The notes under the pieces: generated by a model
Database searches by the model: none
What the model was told of the DNA's origin: nothing
What the model saw: only the letters and a program-made list of their open reading frames with translations
Part shown: piece after piece, positions 16,559 to 25,475 of the stretch
Layout of the letters: each line of letters starts with the position of its first letter
How positions within the stretch are numbered: position 1 is the stretch's first letter
Program-made: the position numbers and the translations under genes
Assembly (NCBI GenBank): GCA_029779645.1
Contig: JAKPAC010000010.1
Coordinates: 186,001-250,000, forward strand
DNA: 64,000 nt
Direction: 5' to 3'
Source: Actinomycetes bacterium
GTDB lineage: Bacteria; Actinomycetota; Actinomycetes; Actinomycetales; Microbacteriaceae

Positions 16559-17434
16559 GTGACCACCGCCCTCACCGCACCGCTGATCTCGTGGTACGAG
16601 GAGCACGCGCGCGAGCTGCCCTGGCGGCACCCCGAGTTCGGCGCCTGGGGCATTCTGGTCAGCGAGTTCATGCTGCAGCAGACCCAGGTCTCGCGCGTGA
16701 TCCCGAAGCTGGAGGCCTGGCTCGAGCGCTGGCCGACCCCCGCGGCGCTGGCCGCGGCCGAGCCGGCGGAGGCGGTGCGGATGTGGGGCAGCCTCGGCTA
16801 CCCCAGGCGCGCCCTGTGGCTGCACCGCGCCGCGACGCAGCTCGCGCAGCAGCACGGCAACACCGTGCCCGACGACCTCGACGCGCTGCTGGCGCTGACC
16901 GGCGTGGGCGACTACACCGCGCGGGCGGTCGCGGTGTTCGCGTTCGGCTCGCGGCATCCCGTCGTCGACACCAACACGCGCCGGGTGCTCGCCCGCGCGG
17001 TCGAGGGCCGCTCGCAGCCGGGCGCCCCCGCGAAGCGCGACCTCGACGCCATGCTGGCGATCCTGCCCGCGGATGCCGCGGCCGCCCAGGTCGTGAACGC
17101 GGCCGCCATGGAGCTCGGCGCCGTGGTCTGCACATCGCGCAGCCCGAGGTGCGAGGCCTGCCCGGTCAGCGCCGCCTGCGCGTGGCGCGCGGCCGGATAT
17201 CCCGACACGGGCGACGAGCGGCGCAGGCAGGCCCGCTACGAGGGCAGCGATCGCCAGGCGCGCGGCGCCGCGCTGCGAGAGCTGCGCCGGCTGCCCGCCG
17301 ACGACGGGCTCCCGGTCGACGCGCTGCTGCATGCGTGGCCGGATCGCGCCCAGCGCGACCGGGCCATCACCTCACTGCTCGGCGACGGGCTCATCGAGCT
17401 CAGCGACGGGCTCGCCCACCTGCCCCGCGCCTAG
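16559..17434 (+). CDS. mutY: A/G-specific adenine DNA glycosylase
   Basis: Removes adenine mispaired with 8-oxoguanine in base-excision repair. The 291-residue product shows SEFMLQQTQV with Glu36, the helix-hairpin-helix LTGVGDYTA (113-121) with Asp137 in the following HPVVDTNT, and a [4Fe-4S] ligand set C191-X6-C198-X2-C201-X5-C207. It is shorter than E. coli MutY (350) and lacks a clear C-terminal NUDIX-like 8-oxoG-recognition domain. The GTG at 16559 is leaderless, seven bases after TAGGCT. It converges on rbfA. Confidence 0.93.
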   Translation: MTTALTAPLISWYEEHARELPWRHPEFGAWGILVSEFMLQQTQVSRVIPKLEAWLERWPTPAALAAAEPAEAVRMWGSLGYPRRALWLHRAATQLAQQHGNTVPDDLDALLALTGVGDYTARAVAVFAFGSRHPVVDTNTRRVLARAVEGRSQPGAPAKRDLDAMLAILPADAAAAQVVNAAAMELGAVVCTSRSPRCEACPVSAACAWRAAGYPDTGDERRRQARYEGSDRQARGAALRELRRLPADDGLPVDALLHAWPDRAQRDRAITSLLGDGLIELSDGLAHLPRA

Positions 17435-17439
17435 CCCGG

Positions 17440-17457
17440 CGGCGCGACTGGGCGCCG
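17440..17457. terminator. Hairpin between convergent mutY and rbfA
   Basis: CGGCGC-gactgg-GCGCCG, 6-base GC stem in a 38-base convergent gap, without T-runs. Confidence 0.4.
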
Positions 17458-17472
17458 GAGCGGTGCCGCGTC

Positions 17473-17928
17473 TCAGCGCGCGGCGTCGTCCTCGTCGTCC
17501 TCGTCGGCGTCCTCATCGTCCGAGGCGTACGGGTTCGCGTCGCCGGCGTAGCTCGCGCCGCTGGCCAGGCGCGCCACGTCGGCGTCGCGCTCGCGGGCCT
17601 CGCGCAGGAGGGTCGAGATGTGGTCGGCGTTCTCGGGGATCGCGTCGAGGATGAACTCGAGGGTGGGCGTGAGCCGCGTGTTGAGGTTCCTGCCCACCTC
17701 GGTGCGCAGGAATCCGGTCGCCGACGCCAGCGCCGCGGCGGTGCCCGCCCGGGCCTCCTCGTCACCCATCACGGTGTAGAACACGGAGGCGTGCTGCAGG
17801 TCGCCGGTCACCTGCACGTCGGTGAGGGTCACGAACCCGAGCCGCGGATCGCGCAGGCCCTTCTCGAGGCGCTCGGCGATGATCACCTTGATGCGGTCTG
17901 CCAGGCGGGCTGCTCGTTCGCTTGCCAT
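17473..17928 (-). CDS. rbfA: Ribosome-binding factor A
   Basis: Assists late maturation of the 30S subunit by binding near the 5' helix of 16S rRNA. The 151-residue product has the single KH-like domain (IIAERLEKGLRDPRLGFVTLTDV) and a strongly acidic tail of Asp/Glu residues typical of actinobacterial RbfA. The ATG at 17928 follows AGAAGGAAG. It is transcribed after infB with a 167-base gap (17929-18095) that has GC-rich repeats but no clear gene or promoter. Confidence 0.95.
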   Translation of the reverse strand: MASERAARLADRIKVIIAERLEKGLRDPRLGFVTLTDVQVTGDLQHASVFYTVMGDEEARAGTAAALASATGFLRTEVGRNLNTRLTPTLEFILDAIPENADHISTLLREARERDADVARLASGASYAGDANPYASDDEDADEDDEDDAAR

Positions 17929-18095
17929 GATTGCTTCCTTCTGCTGCTTCGGGTGTGCGCGGCCGCCGCGGCCCGGCGTCCATGGGGCCCGGCGCGGAGC
18001 GGAATCGCTGTGAGATGCGGATGGGGCCGGCGCGCGCGTGACGCACGCACCGACCCCCACCATACGCGGCGAGCCGCGAGGCGTTCGACGTCAGA

Positions 18096-20873
18096 TCAGT
18101 CGCGAGGCTTCTCGACCATCTCGGTGGTCTCGATCTCGTCGCCGATCTGAATGTCGTTGAACTTGCCCAGGCCGATACCGCACTCGAAGTCGGTGCGGAC
18201 CTCGGTGACGTCGTCCTTGAACCGGCGCAGCGACTCGATGGCGAGGCCATCGGCGAGCACGACGCCGTTTCGGATGACGCGCGCCTTGGCGTTTCGCGTG
18301 ATCGTTCCGGAACGGACGATGACACCGGCGATGTTGCCGACCTTCGAGGAGCGGAACACCTCGCGGACCTCGGCCACACCCGACTGCTTCTCTTCGTACT
18401 CCGGCTTGAGCATGCCCTTGAGCGACTGCTCGACATCCTCGATCGCATTGTAGATGACCGAGTAGAAGCGGATGTCGACGCCCTCGCGGGCGGCGCGCTC
18501 GCGTGCCTTCGGGTCGGGGCGCACGTTGAAGCCGATGATGATCGCGTTGTCGATCGTCGCCAGGTTCACGTCCGACTCCGTCACGGCGCCGACGCCGCGG
18601 TGGATGATGCGCAGCTGCACCGAGTCATCGACATCGATCTTGAGCAGCGACTCCTCGAGCGCCTCGACGGCACCCGAGACGTCGCCCTTGATGATGAGGT
18701 TGAGCGACTCGACCTTGCCCTCTTCGAGCGCGCGGGTGAAGTCCTCGAGCGAGATGCGCTTGCGGGCCTTGGCCAGCTGGGCGTTGCGCTCGGCGGCCTC
18801 GCGCTTCTCGGCGATCTGGCGGGCGAGGCGGTCCTCCTCGGTGACGATGAACGTGTCGCCGGCGCGCGGGACGCTGTTGAGTCCCTGCACCTGCACGGGG
18901 CGCGAAGGCGCCGCCTCGAACACGGGCTCGCCGTTCTCGTCGACCATCGCGCGGACACGGCCATAGGCGGTGCCGGCGACGATCGAGTCACCCACGCGCA
19001 ACGTGCCCGACTCGATGAGGACGGTGGCCACCGAGCCGCGGCCCTTGTCGAGGCGCGCCTCGATGGCGACGCCGCGAGCGGCCTTGTTCGGGTTGGCAGT
19101 GAGGTCGAGACCCGCATCCGCCGTGAGCAGGACCGCGTCGAGCAGCTCCTGGATGTTCGTGCCCACGCGGGCCGAGACATCCACGAACATCGTGTCGCCG
19201 CCGTACTCCTCGGCGATCAGCCCGTACTCGGTCAGCTGCTGACGCACCTTGGCGGGGTTCGCCTCCGGCTTGTCGACCTTGTTGACCGCCACGACGATCG
19301 GCACGCCGGCCGCCTGCGCGTGGTTGAGCGCCTCGATGGTCTGCGGCATGATGCCGTCGTCGGCCGCGACCACGAGGATCGCGATGTCGGTGACCTGGGC
19401 GCCACGGGCGCGCATGGCCGTGAAGGCCTCGTGACCGGGGGTGTCGATGAAGGTGAGCGCTCGCTCGATGCCCTCGTGCTCGGTCCACACCTGGTAGGCG
19501 CCGATGTGCTGGGTGATGCCGCCGGCCTCGCCGCTGCCGACGTTCGCGTTGCGAATCGCGTCGAGCAGTCGCGTCTTGCCGTGGTCGACGTGACCCATGA
19601 CGGTCACCACCGGCGGACGGATCTCGAGGTCCTCCTCGTTCTCCGCCTCCAGCTCGCCCTCGAGGTCGAGACCGAAGCCCTCGAGCAGCTCGCGGTCCTC
19701 CTCCTCGGGCGAGACCATCTGCACCTTGTAGCCGAGCTCGGCGCCGAGCACCTCGAACGTCGACTCGTCGAGCGACTCGGTCGCGGTCGCCATCTCGCCG
19801 AGGTTGAAGAGAATCGTCACCAGCGTGCCGGGCTGCACCGTGTAGCCGGCGATCGACTCGATCTTGTCGGCGAAGTCCGAGATCGACGCGCCGCGGCGCA
19901 TGCGGATGACGCTGCCATCGCCGCGCTGAACGTTGACGCCGCCGATGACCGGCGCATCCCGCATCTCGAATTCCTGCCGCTTCGCGCGACGCGACTTGCG
20001 CTGCTTCGACTTGCCGCCGCCCTTGCCGAAGGCACCGGCAGTGCCGCCGCCGGGGCCACGGCCGCGGCCGCCGGCGCCGGGGCGCGCCGGACCGAAGCTC
20101 GTGCCGCCGCCGCCGGGCGAGCCGGGACGACCCGCGCCGGACGCGCTGCCCGGGCGGGCCGGGCCGTTGTTGCGCTGCTGGAACGGCGCGCCGGGGCGGC
20201 CGCCCGCGCCGGGACGACCGGGGGCGCCGAGGCGAGGGGTGCCCGGTCGCGGCGCGCCTGGGCGCGGCGCCTGCGGGCGGGGAATCGAGCCGGGGGTGGG
20301 GCGCTGCCCCATGCCCTGCGCGCTCGCGAAGGGGTTGTTGCCCGGACGCGGGCCGGCGGGACGCTGTCCCATGCCCTGCGAGCTGGCGAACGGGTTGTTG
20401 CCGGGACGCGGCGCGCCGCCGGGACGCGGCGGTGCGGGCGTGGCGCCGGGTGCGGCCGGCGCTGCGGGCGCGGGCGCCGCGGTCTCAGCGGCGGGCGCTG
20501 CGGGAGCCGCCGGAGCCTCCGCCGCGGGTGCGGGGGTCTTCGGGCCGGGAACCGGGGCCTTCGGGCCGGGGCGCGCGCCGGGCTTCGCGGGGCTGCCCGC
20601 GGCGGGCTTGGCGCCCGGGGCGGCGGGCTTGGCGGCGCCGGGCTTGGCCGGGCTCGCGGGCTTCGCGCCGGCGTCGGCCTTGGCGGGCGCCGACTTGGCC
20701 TGCGCGGCGATCTCGTCGGCCAGCGCCTGGCGCAGCTTGCGCGCCACGGGGGGCTCGATCGTCGAGGACGGGCTCTTGACGAACTCGCCAAGCTCCTTCA
20801 GCTTTGCAAGGGCGGCCTTGCTGTCTACACCGAGCTCAGAGGCGATCTCGTGTACGCGTGGTTTTGCAGCCAC
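18096..20873 (-). CDS. infB: Translation initiation factor IF-2
   Basis: GTPase that places initiator tRNA on the 30S subunit. The 925-residue product has an N-terminal IF2N domain ([19 protein letters not shown]), a long Ala/Pro/Gly-rich linker (about 60-300) containing a duplicated [16 protein letters not shown] block, and the G domain with GHVDHGKT near 425, DTPGH near 475 and NKVD near 530, then the C1/C2 domains. The start is GTG at 20873 after AGGAGAATT. It lies 91 bases after ylxR in the nusA-ylxR-infB unit. Confidence 0.97.
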   Translation of the reverse strand: MAAKPRVHEIASELGVDSKAALAKLKELGEFVKSPSSTIEPPVARKLRQALADEIAAQAKSAPAKADAGAKPASPAKPGAAKPAAPGAKPAAGSPAKPGARPGPKAPVPGPKTPAPAAEAPAAPAAPAAETAAPAPAAPAAPGATPAPPRPGGAPRPGNNPFASSQGMGQRPAGPRPGNNPFASAQGMGQRPTPGSIPRPQAPRPGAPRPGTPRLGAPGRPGAGGRPGAPFQQRNNGPARPGSASGAGRPGSPGGGGTSFGPARPGAGGRGRGPGGGTAGAFGKGGGKSKQRKSRRAKRQEFEMRDAPVIGGVNVQRGDGSVIRMRRGASISDFADKIESIAGYTVQPGTLVTILFNLGEMATATESLDESTFEVLGAELGYKVQMVSPEEEDRELLEGFGLDLEGELEAENEEDLEIRPPVVTVMGHVDHGKTRLLDAIRNANVGSGEAGGITQHIGAYQVWTEHEGIERALTFIDTPGHEAFTAMRARGAQVTDIAILVVAADDGIMPQTIEALNHAQAAGVPIVVAVNKVDKPEANPAKVRQQLTEYGLIAEEYGGDTMFVDVSARVGTNIQELLDAVLLTADAGLDLTANPNKAARGVAIEARLDKGRGSVATVLIESGTLRVGDSIVAGTAYGRVRAMVDENGEPVFEAAPSRPVQVQGLNSVPRAGDTFIVTEEDRLARQIAEKREAAERNAQLAKARKRISLEDFTRALEEGKVESLNLIIKGDVSGAVEALEESLLKIDVDDSVQLRIIHRGVGAVTESDVNLATIDNAIIIGFNVRPDPKARERAAREGVDIRFYSVIYNAIEDVEQSLKGMLKPEYEEKQSGVAEVREVFRSSKVGNIAGVIVRSGTITRNAKARVIRNGVVLADGLAIESLRRFKDDVTEVRTDFECGIGLGKFNDIQIGDEIETTEMVEKPRD

Positions 20874-20964
20874 AATTCTCCTGTCTGGGGTCTACCCAGG
20901 CAGGGCAGACCGTTAGTCGCGGACGGGACTCATTTTGAGCCGTTCACTTTGTTTCCATAGCCGT

Positions 20965-21216
20965 TCAGCCTGTCGCTAAGATCCGGTTTTCGAAGGTCTG
21001 CGTGTCGAGCGGGCCCGCCACGCGCAGTGCTCGTACGAAGGCGCGGCGTGTGATCGCCGCATCCACGCACGCGCGAGTGGGATGCACCCACGCGCCCCGC
21101 CCGGGCATCGAGGCGCCCTCGTCGAACACAAGGAGGGAATCGATCGCCACCGCTCGACAGAGGGCGGCTCGGGAGGCACGCGTGCGGCAACCGACGCACG
21201 TTCGTACAGGCTCCAT
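20965..21216 (-). CDS. ylxR: YlxR family RNA-binding protein
   Basis: An 83-residue protein of the YlxR (DUF448) family, always found between nusA and infB. It has the N-terminal RTCVGCR motif (Cys7, Cys10), a middle segment GRGAWVHPTRACVDAAI, and basic residues suited to RNA binding. The start ATG 21216 is preceded by GGAGGGGG. The family has been linked to RNA metabolism and, in some bacteria, RNase P; I see nothing in this copy that narrows the role. Confidence 0.93.
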   Translation of the reverse strand: MEPVRTCVGCRTRASRAALCRAVAIDSLLVFDEGASMPGRGAWVHPTRACVDAAITRRAFVRALRVAGPLDTQTFENRILATG

Positions 21217-21301
21217 GGTACACCCCCTCCCTGAGTGCGGATTGCGTATCGAATCGACGGCGCGCGGGCGCGATCGACGACCGCTCGCACCCGCGGCGCG
21301 G

Positions 21302-22312
21302 CTACGAGTCGAGGATCGAATCGGGCTGGATGTCGATCTTGGCGCCGGTGAGCTTCGCGGCGAGACGGGCGTTCTGCCCCTCCTTGCCGATGGCGAGCGA
21401 GAGCTGGTAGTCGGGCACGAGCGCGCGGACGGCCTTGATCGACGCGTCGAGCACGAACGAGCTCGTCACCTTGGCGGGCGAGAGCGCGTTGCCGACGAAG
21501 CGCGCGAGGTCGGCGTCGTAGTCGATGATGTCGATCTTCTCGCCGCCGAGCTCCTCGGTCACGGCGCGCACGCGGCGGCCGAGCTCGCCGATGCACGCGC
21601 CCTTCGCGTTGATCGACGGGTCGTTGGCGCGCACGGCGATCTTCGTGCGGTGGCCGGCCTCGCGGGCGAGCGAGACGATCTCGACCAGGTTGTTCGCGAT
21701 CTCGGGCACCTCCAGTGCGAAGAGCTTGCGAACGAGGCCGGGGTGGGTGCGCGAGACGGTGATCTGCGGGCCCTTCGTGCCCTTCGACACGCTGGTCACG
21801 TACACGCGCAGGCGGGTGCCGTGCTCGTAGCTCTCGCCGGGCACCTGCTCCTCGGGCGGGAGGATCGCCTCGATCGTGCCGAGGTCGACGTGGATCATGC
21901 GGGGGTTCGGCCCCTGCTGCACGACGCCGGCAAGGATGTCGCCCTCCTTGCCCTTGAACTCGCCGAGCACCGCGTCATCCGCGATGTCGCGCAGACGCTG
22001 GCTGATGACCTGCTTCGCGGCGAATGCCGCGATGCGGCCGAAGTCGTCGGCGGTGGTCTCCTCCTCGCCGACGATGGCGCCATCCTCATCGCGCAGCGGG
22101 ATGAACACGGCGACGTGGCCGGTCGCCCGGTTCAGCTCGACCCGCACGCCCTCGGGGTGCGCCGCCTGGGCGCCCTCGGGCGTCTCGGCCGTCGTCGAGA
22201 TGTGCTTCACGTACGCCGTCAGGATGGCCTGCTCGATGATGCCCACAAGCTCGTCGAAGGGGATCTCCTTCTCGCGCGAGGTGTTGCGCAACAGTCCCAG
22301 GTCGATGTTCAT
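21302..22312 (-). CDS. nusA: Transcription termination/antitermination protein NusA
   Basis: RNA polymerase-associated factor that tunes pausing, termination and antitermination. The 336-residue product has the N-terminal polymerase-binding domain, an S1 domain (about 115-190) and two KH domains (GACIGELGRRVRAV and LSLAIGKEGQNARLAAKLTG), ending shortly after KH2 without the C-terminal acidic repeats of E. coli NusA. Start ATG 22312 follows AGAGGAGG. The expected rimP gene immediately upstream is missing; the upstream neighbour is a LOG-family gene with its own start. Confidence 0.95.
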   Translation of the reverse strand: MNIDLGLLRNTSREKEIPFDELVGIIEQAILTAYVKHISTTAETPEGAQAAHPEGVRVELNRATGHVAVFIPLRDEDGAIVGEEETTADDFGRIAAFAAKQVISQRLRDIADDAVLGEFKGKEGDILAGVVQQGPNPRMIHVDLGTIEAILPPEEQVPGESYEHGTRLRVYVTSVSKGTKGPQITVSRTHPGLVRKLFALEVPEIANNLVEIVSLAREAGHRTKIAVRANDPSINAKGACIGELGRRVRAVTEELGGEKIDIIDYDADLARFVGNALSPAKVTSSFVLDASIKAVRALVPDYQLSLAIGKEGQNARLAAKLTGAKIDIQPDSILDS

Positions 22313-22339
22313 CGGGGCCTCCTCTATTCAGCTCTCGTC

Positions 22340-22375
22340 CGCGGGTGGTGACCCGCGAATCATCCCCCTAGAGTA
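22340..22375 (-). promoter_or_regulatory. nusA promoter -10 box and leader hairpin
   Basis: TACTCT (22370-22375 on minus) is a TANNNT -10 box. The following leader contains a 7-base stem CGCGGGT-CACC-ACCCGCG (22340-22357) between the likely start point and the nusA ribosome site. Confidence 0.45.
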
Positions 22376-22441
22376 CCGGATGCTTCGGCGCGGGGTTCTG
22401 CGCGGGCCCGCGCGACATCCGCTCCGGCGCGGCGCGGCGCC

Positions 22442-23500
22442 CTACGCGGCGCCCTGCGCCGAATCGAGCTCGTTGATCGCCGAGATGAGCCGGTGCAGCT
22501 CGCCGACCTGCCGCGGCACCAGGGTGAACACCAGTCGCGGCAGCTCGACCCGGTCGCCGTCGCGCCGCTCGACCGGCAGCGCCCCGGTGCGCTCGATCCG
22601 CCCGTGCGCGACCATGTAGCCGAAGCGCTCGTTGAGCAGCGCCACCTCGGCGGCCGTCGGCGCGGTGTTCAGCCGCAGCACGAGGCGCTCCCCCACCCAG
22701 CGCAGCGAGTTGTAGTTGTGCCAGAACCGCGTCACCTCGGCGACCGCGGCCTTGACCGAGTCGGTGATCAGCACGCGCTCGAAGTCGTCGGCCGCGATCA
22801 CGCCGGCGGGCACCAGGTGCTGCTCGATGAAGTGGCGCAAGCCCATCCAGAACGTGCCGCCCGGCTCGTCGAGCAGCACGATCGGCATGGGCTCCGCCTT
22901 GCCGGTCTGCTGCAGCGTCAGCAGCTCGAACATCTCGTCCAGCGTGCCGAACCCGCCTGGCAGGCACACGAAGCCCTTCGACTCCTTCATCAGCATCAGC
23001 TTGCGCGTGAAGAAGTACTTCATCGAGACGACGTTCGGCTCGGGCAGCATCTCGTTCGGCGACTCCTCGAACGGGAGGCGAATCGAGACGCCGATCGAGC
23101 GCTCGGGTCCGGCGCCCTCGGCCGCGGCCTGCATGATGCCCGGGCCGGCGCCGGTGACGACCATCCAGCCGTCGGCGGCGAGCGCCTTCGCCACGGCCTG
23201 CGCGCGCTGATAGAGCGGGTCGTCGACCTGAGTGCGCGCCGAGCCGAACACCGAGACCTTCGGCAGCGCCGAGAACGGGGCGAAGAGCCGGAAGGCGTCG
23301 TGCATCTCGTCGAGCGCGGCCGCCGAGATCTTCAGGTCCAGGCGCTCGGTGTCGTCCATCCCCAGGAGCACGCTCGTGCTGAGCAGGCGTCGCACCAGCG
23401 AGCGGTTCGCGGTGACCCCCGCCTCGTCGAGCAGCGACTCGATGCTCGCGGCCAGCTCCGGCGTCAGCGACGCCGCCTCCCGTGACAGCTCCCCGCTCAT
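22442..23500 (-). CDS. LOG family protein (TIGR00730-like, Rossmann fold)
   Basis: A 352-residue member of the lysine-decarboxylase-like LOG family. The nucleotide-binding signature PGGFGTLDEMFE and the upstream VTGAGPGIMQAAAEGA segment are intact. Family members with this signature release free cytokinin-type bases from nucleoside monophosphates or act as 5'-nucleotide ribohydrolases. This protein is much longer than the usual 180-200 residues: about 80 residues precede and about 90 follow the core, so the substrate may differ. Start ATG 23500 follows GAGGAG. Confidence 0.85.
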   Translation of the reverse strand: MSGELSREAASLTPELAASIESLLDEAGVTANRSLVRRLLSTSVLLGMDDTERLDLKISAAALDEMHDAFRLFAPFSALPKVSVFGSARTQVDDPLYQRAQAVAKALAADGWMVVTGAGPGIMQAAAEGAGPERSIGVSIRLPFEESPNEMLPEPNVVSMKYFFTRKLMLMKESKGFVCLPGGFGTLDEMFELLTLQQTGKAEPMPIVLLDEPGGTFWMGLRHFIEQHLVPAGVIAADDFERVLITDSVKAAVAEVTRFWHNYNSLRWVGERLVLRLNTAPTAAEVALLNERFGYMVAHGRIERTGALPVERRDGDRVELPRLVFTLVPRQVGELHRLISAINELDSAQGAA

Positions 23501-23587
23501 GCCCGCTCCTCGTCTCTCGTTCGTCGGTGCCGCGATCGTGGCGCCGCCGCGCGGCGGCGGCAGCAGCTCGGCGCGACAGTGTCGGGC

Positions 23588-25351
23588 TCAGCCCAGCCGC
23601 GTCAGGGCGTCCGCGATCGCCACGGTCTCGCGCTCGCCGGTGCGGCGGTCCCACAGCTCGACCTGCCCGTCGGCCGCGCCGCGGCCCACGATCACGAGCT
23701 TCGGCACGCCGATCAGCTCGGCGTCGCCGAACTTCACGCCGGGCGACACCTTGGGCCGGTCGTCGTAGAACACCTCGAGCCCGGCGGCCTCGAGCTGCGC
23801 GCTCAGCTCGTCGGCGACCTCGAACACCGCCGCGTCGCGGCCCGTCGCCACGACGTGCACGTCGAAGGGGGCGACCGACTCGGGCCAGATCAGGCCCTTC
23901 GCGTCGTTGTTGAGCTCGGCGATGTTCGCGAGGATGCGCGTGACGCCGATGCCGTACGAGCCCATCGTGACGGTGACGAGCTTGCCGTTCTCGTCGAGCA
24001 CCTTGAGCCCGAGCGCCTCCGCGTACTTGCGGCCGAGCTGGAACACGTGGCCGATCTCCATGCCGCGCGCGAGCTCGACGGGGCCGGAGCCGTCGGGTGC
24101 CGGGTCGCCGTCGCGCACCGTGGATGCCTCGATGAAGCCGTCCGCCGTGAAGTCGCGCCCCGCCACCAGCGAGTGCACGTGCTGCTCGTCGGCGTTCGCG
24201 CCGGTGATCCAGCGCGTGCCGTCGACGACGCGGGGGTCGAGCAGGTACCGGATGCCGGTGGCCGACTCCTCGCCCAGCACGGGGCCGGTGGGCGACCAGG
24301 GGCCGATGTATCCCTTCACCAGCAGCGGGTGCGCCGCGAAGTCGGCCTCGCTCGCGGGCTCGACCTCGGCCGGCGCGAACGCGACCTCGAGGCGCTTCTC
24401 CTCGACCTCGCGGTCGCCGGGCAGGCCGACCACGACGAGCTCGCGGGTGCCGTCGAGGTGCTTCAGCGCGAGCACGACGTTCTTCAGCGTGTGGGCGGCC
24501 GTCCACTCCCCGCCCTCGGGCGCCTCGAGCCGCTCGTTCACGAGCTCGATCAGGGTGGCGATGGTGGCGGCGTCCGGCGAGTCGAAGACGACGGGCTCTG
24601 GCAGGCCGTCGAACGGGATCGGCTCGGGTGCGACGGTGGTGAACGCCTCGACGTTCGCGGCATAGCCGCCTGCGGAGCGGACGAAGGTGTCTTCGCCGAT
24701 CGGCGTGGGGTGCAGGAACTCCTCGCTGCGCGAGCCGCCCATCGCCCCGGCGTCGGCCTTGACGATGACGTACTCGAGCCCGAGCCTCGTGAAGATGCGC
24801 TCGTACGCGTCGCGCTGCGCCTGGTACGAGACGTCCAGCCCCGCGTCGGTGTGGTCGAACGAGTAGGCGTCCTTCATCGTGAACTCGCGGCCGCGCAGCA
24901 GGCCCGCGCGGGGGCGGAACTCGTCGCGGTACTTGTCCTGGATCTGGTAGAGCGTCAGGGGCAGGTCCTTGTACGACGAGTACAGGTCTTTCACGAGCAG
25001 CGTGAAGAACTCCTCGTGGGTGGGACCGAGCAGATAGTCGGCGCCCTTGCGGTCCTGCAGGCGGAAGAGCGTGTCGCCGTACTCCTCCCAGCGGCCCGTG
25101 ATCTCGTAGGGCTCCCGGGGCAGCAGGGCGGGGAAGTGCACCTCGTAGGCGCCGGCGGCGGCCATCTCCTCGCGGATGATCGTCTCGATGCGCGCCTTCA
25201 CGCGCAGCCCCAGCGGCAGCCAGGCGAACACGCCGGGCGCCTGGCGGCGGATGTAGCCGGCCCGGACGAGCAGTCGATGCGAGGTGACCTCGGCGTCGGC
25301 CGGGTCTTCACGGAGCGTGCGGAGGAAGTAGTGCGAGTAACGAGTGACCAC
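23588..25351 (-). CDS. proS: Prolyl-tRNA synthetase
   Basis: Class II aminoacyl-tRNA synthetase charging tRNA-Pro. The 587-residue product has the bacterial-type layout: motif 1 near [19 protein letters not shown], motif 2 '[31 protein letters not shown]', the editing insertion, motif 3 '[12 protein letters not shown]', and a C-terminal anticodon-binding domain. The GTG at 25351 is chosen because it is eight bases after the -10 box TAGACT and gives the usual start [15 protein letters not shown]; the upstream TTG at 25360 would overlap that box. Confidence 0.96.
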   Translation of the reverse strand: MVTRYSHYFLRTLREDPADAEVTSHRLLVRAGYIRRQAPGVFAWLPLGLRVKARIETIIREEMAAAGAYEVHFPALLPREPYEITGRWEEYGDTLFRLQDRKGADYLLGPTHEEFFTLLVKDLYSSYKDLPLTLYQIQDKYRDEFRPRAGLLRGREFTMKDAYSFDHTDAGLDVSYQAQRDAYERIFTRLGLEYVIVKADAGAMGGSRSEEFLHPTPIGEDTFVRSAGGYAANVEAFTTVAPEPIPFDGLPEPVVFDSPDAATIATLIELVNERLEAPEGGEWTAAHTLKNVVLALKHLDGTRELVVVGLPGDREVEEKRLEVAFAPAEVEPASEADFAAHPLLVKGYIGPWSPTGPVLGEESATGIRYLLDPRVVDGTRWITGANADEQHVHSLVAGRDFTADGFIEASTVRDGDPAPDGSGPVELARGMEIGHVFQLGRKYAEALGLKVLDENGKLVTVTMGSYGIGVTRILANIAELNNDAKGLIWPESVAPFDVHVVATGRDAAVFEVADELSAQLEAAGLEVFYDDRPKVSPGVKFGDAELIGVPKLVIVGRGAADGQVELWDRRTGERETVAIADALTRLG

Positions 25352-25359
25352 GATCCACA

Positions 25360-25365
25360 AGTCTA
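25360..25365 (-). promoter_or_regulatory. proS leaderless -10 box
   Basis: TAGACT, eight bases before the proS GTG, with no ribosome-binding site in between. It lies in the divergent region shared with the RNB ribonuclease gene. Confidence 0.55.
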
Positions 25366-25463
25366 GGCGGCGCGGGCCGGGCCCGCGGCCGGGTGACGGC
25401 GCCCCGGCACGCAGGGGGCAGGCCCGCAGGCGCGCAGGCGAAGGTGCGCGAACGCGCCCGCCC

Positions 25464-25469
25464 TACACT
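25464..25469 (+). promoter_or_regulatory. Leaderless -10 box for the RNB ribonuclease
   Basis: TACACT followed by six bases and the GTG at 25476. Confidence 0.55.
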
Positions 25470-25475
25470 GGCCAG

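Noticed and set aside
20281..20420. Direct repeats
   Set aside because: They encode the duplicated [16 protein letters not shown] block of the IF-2 linker, not a DNA-level element.
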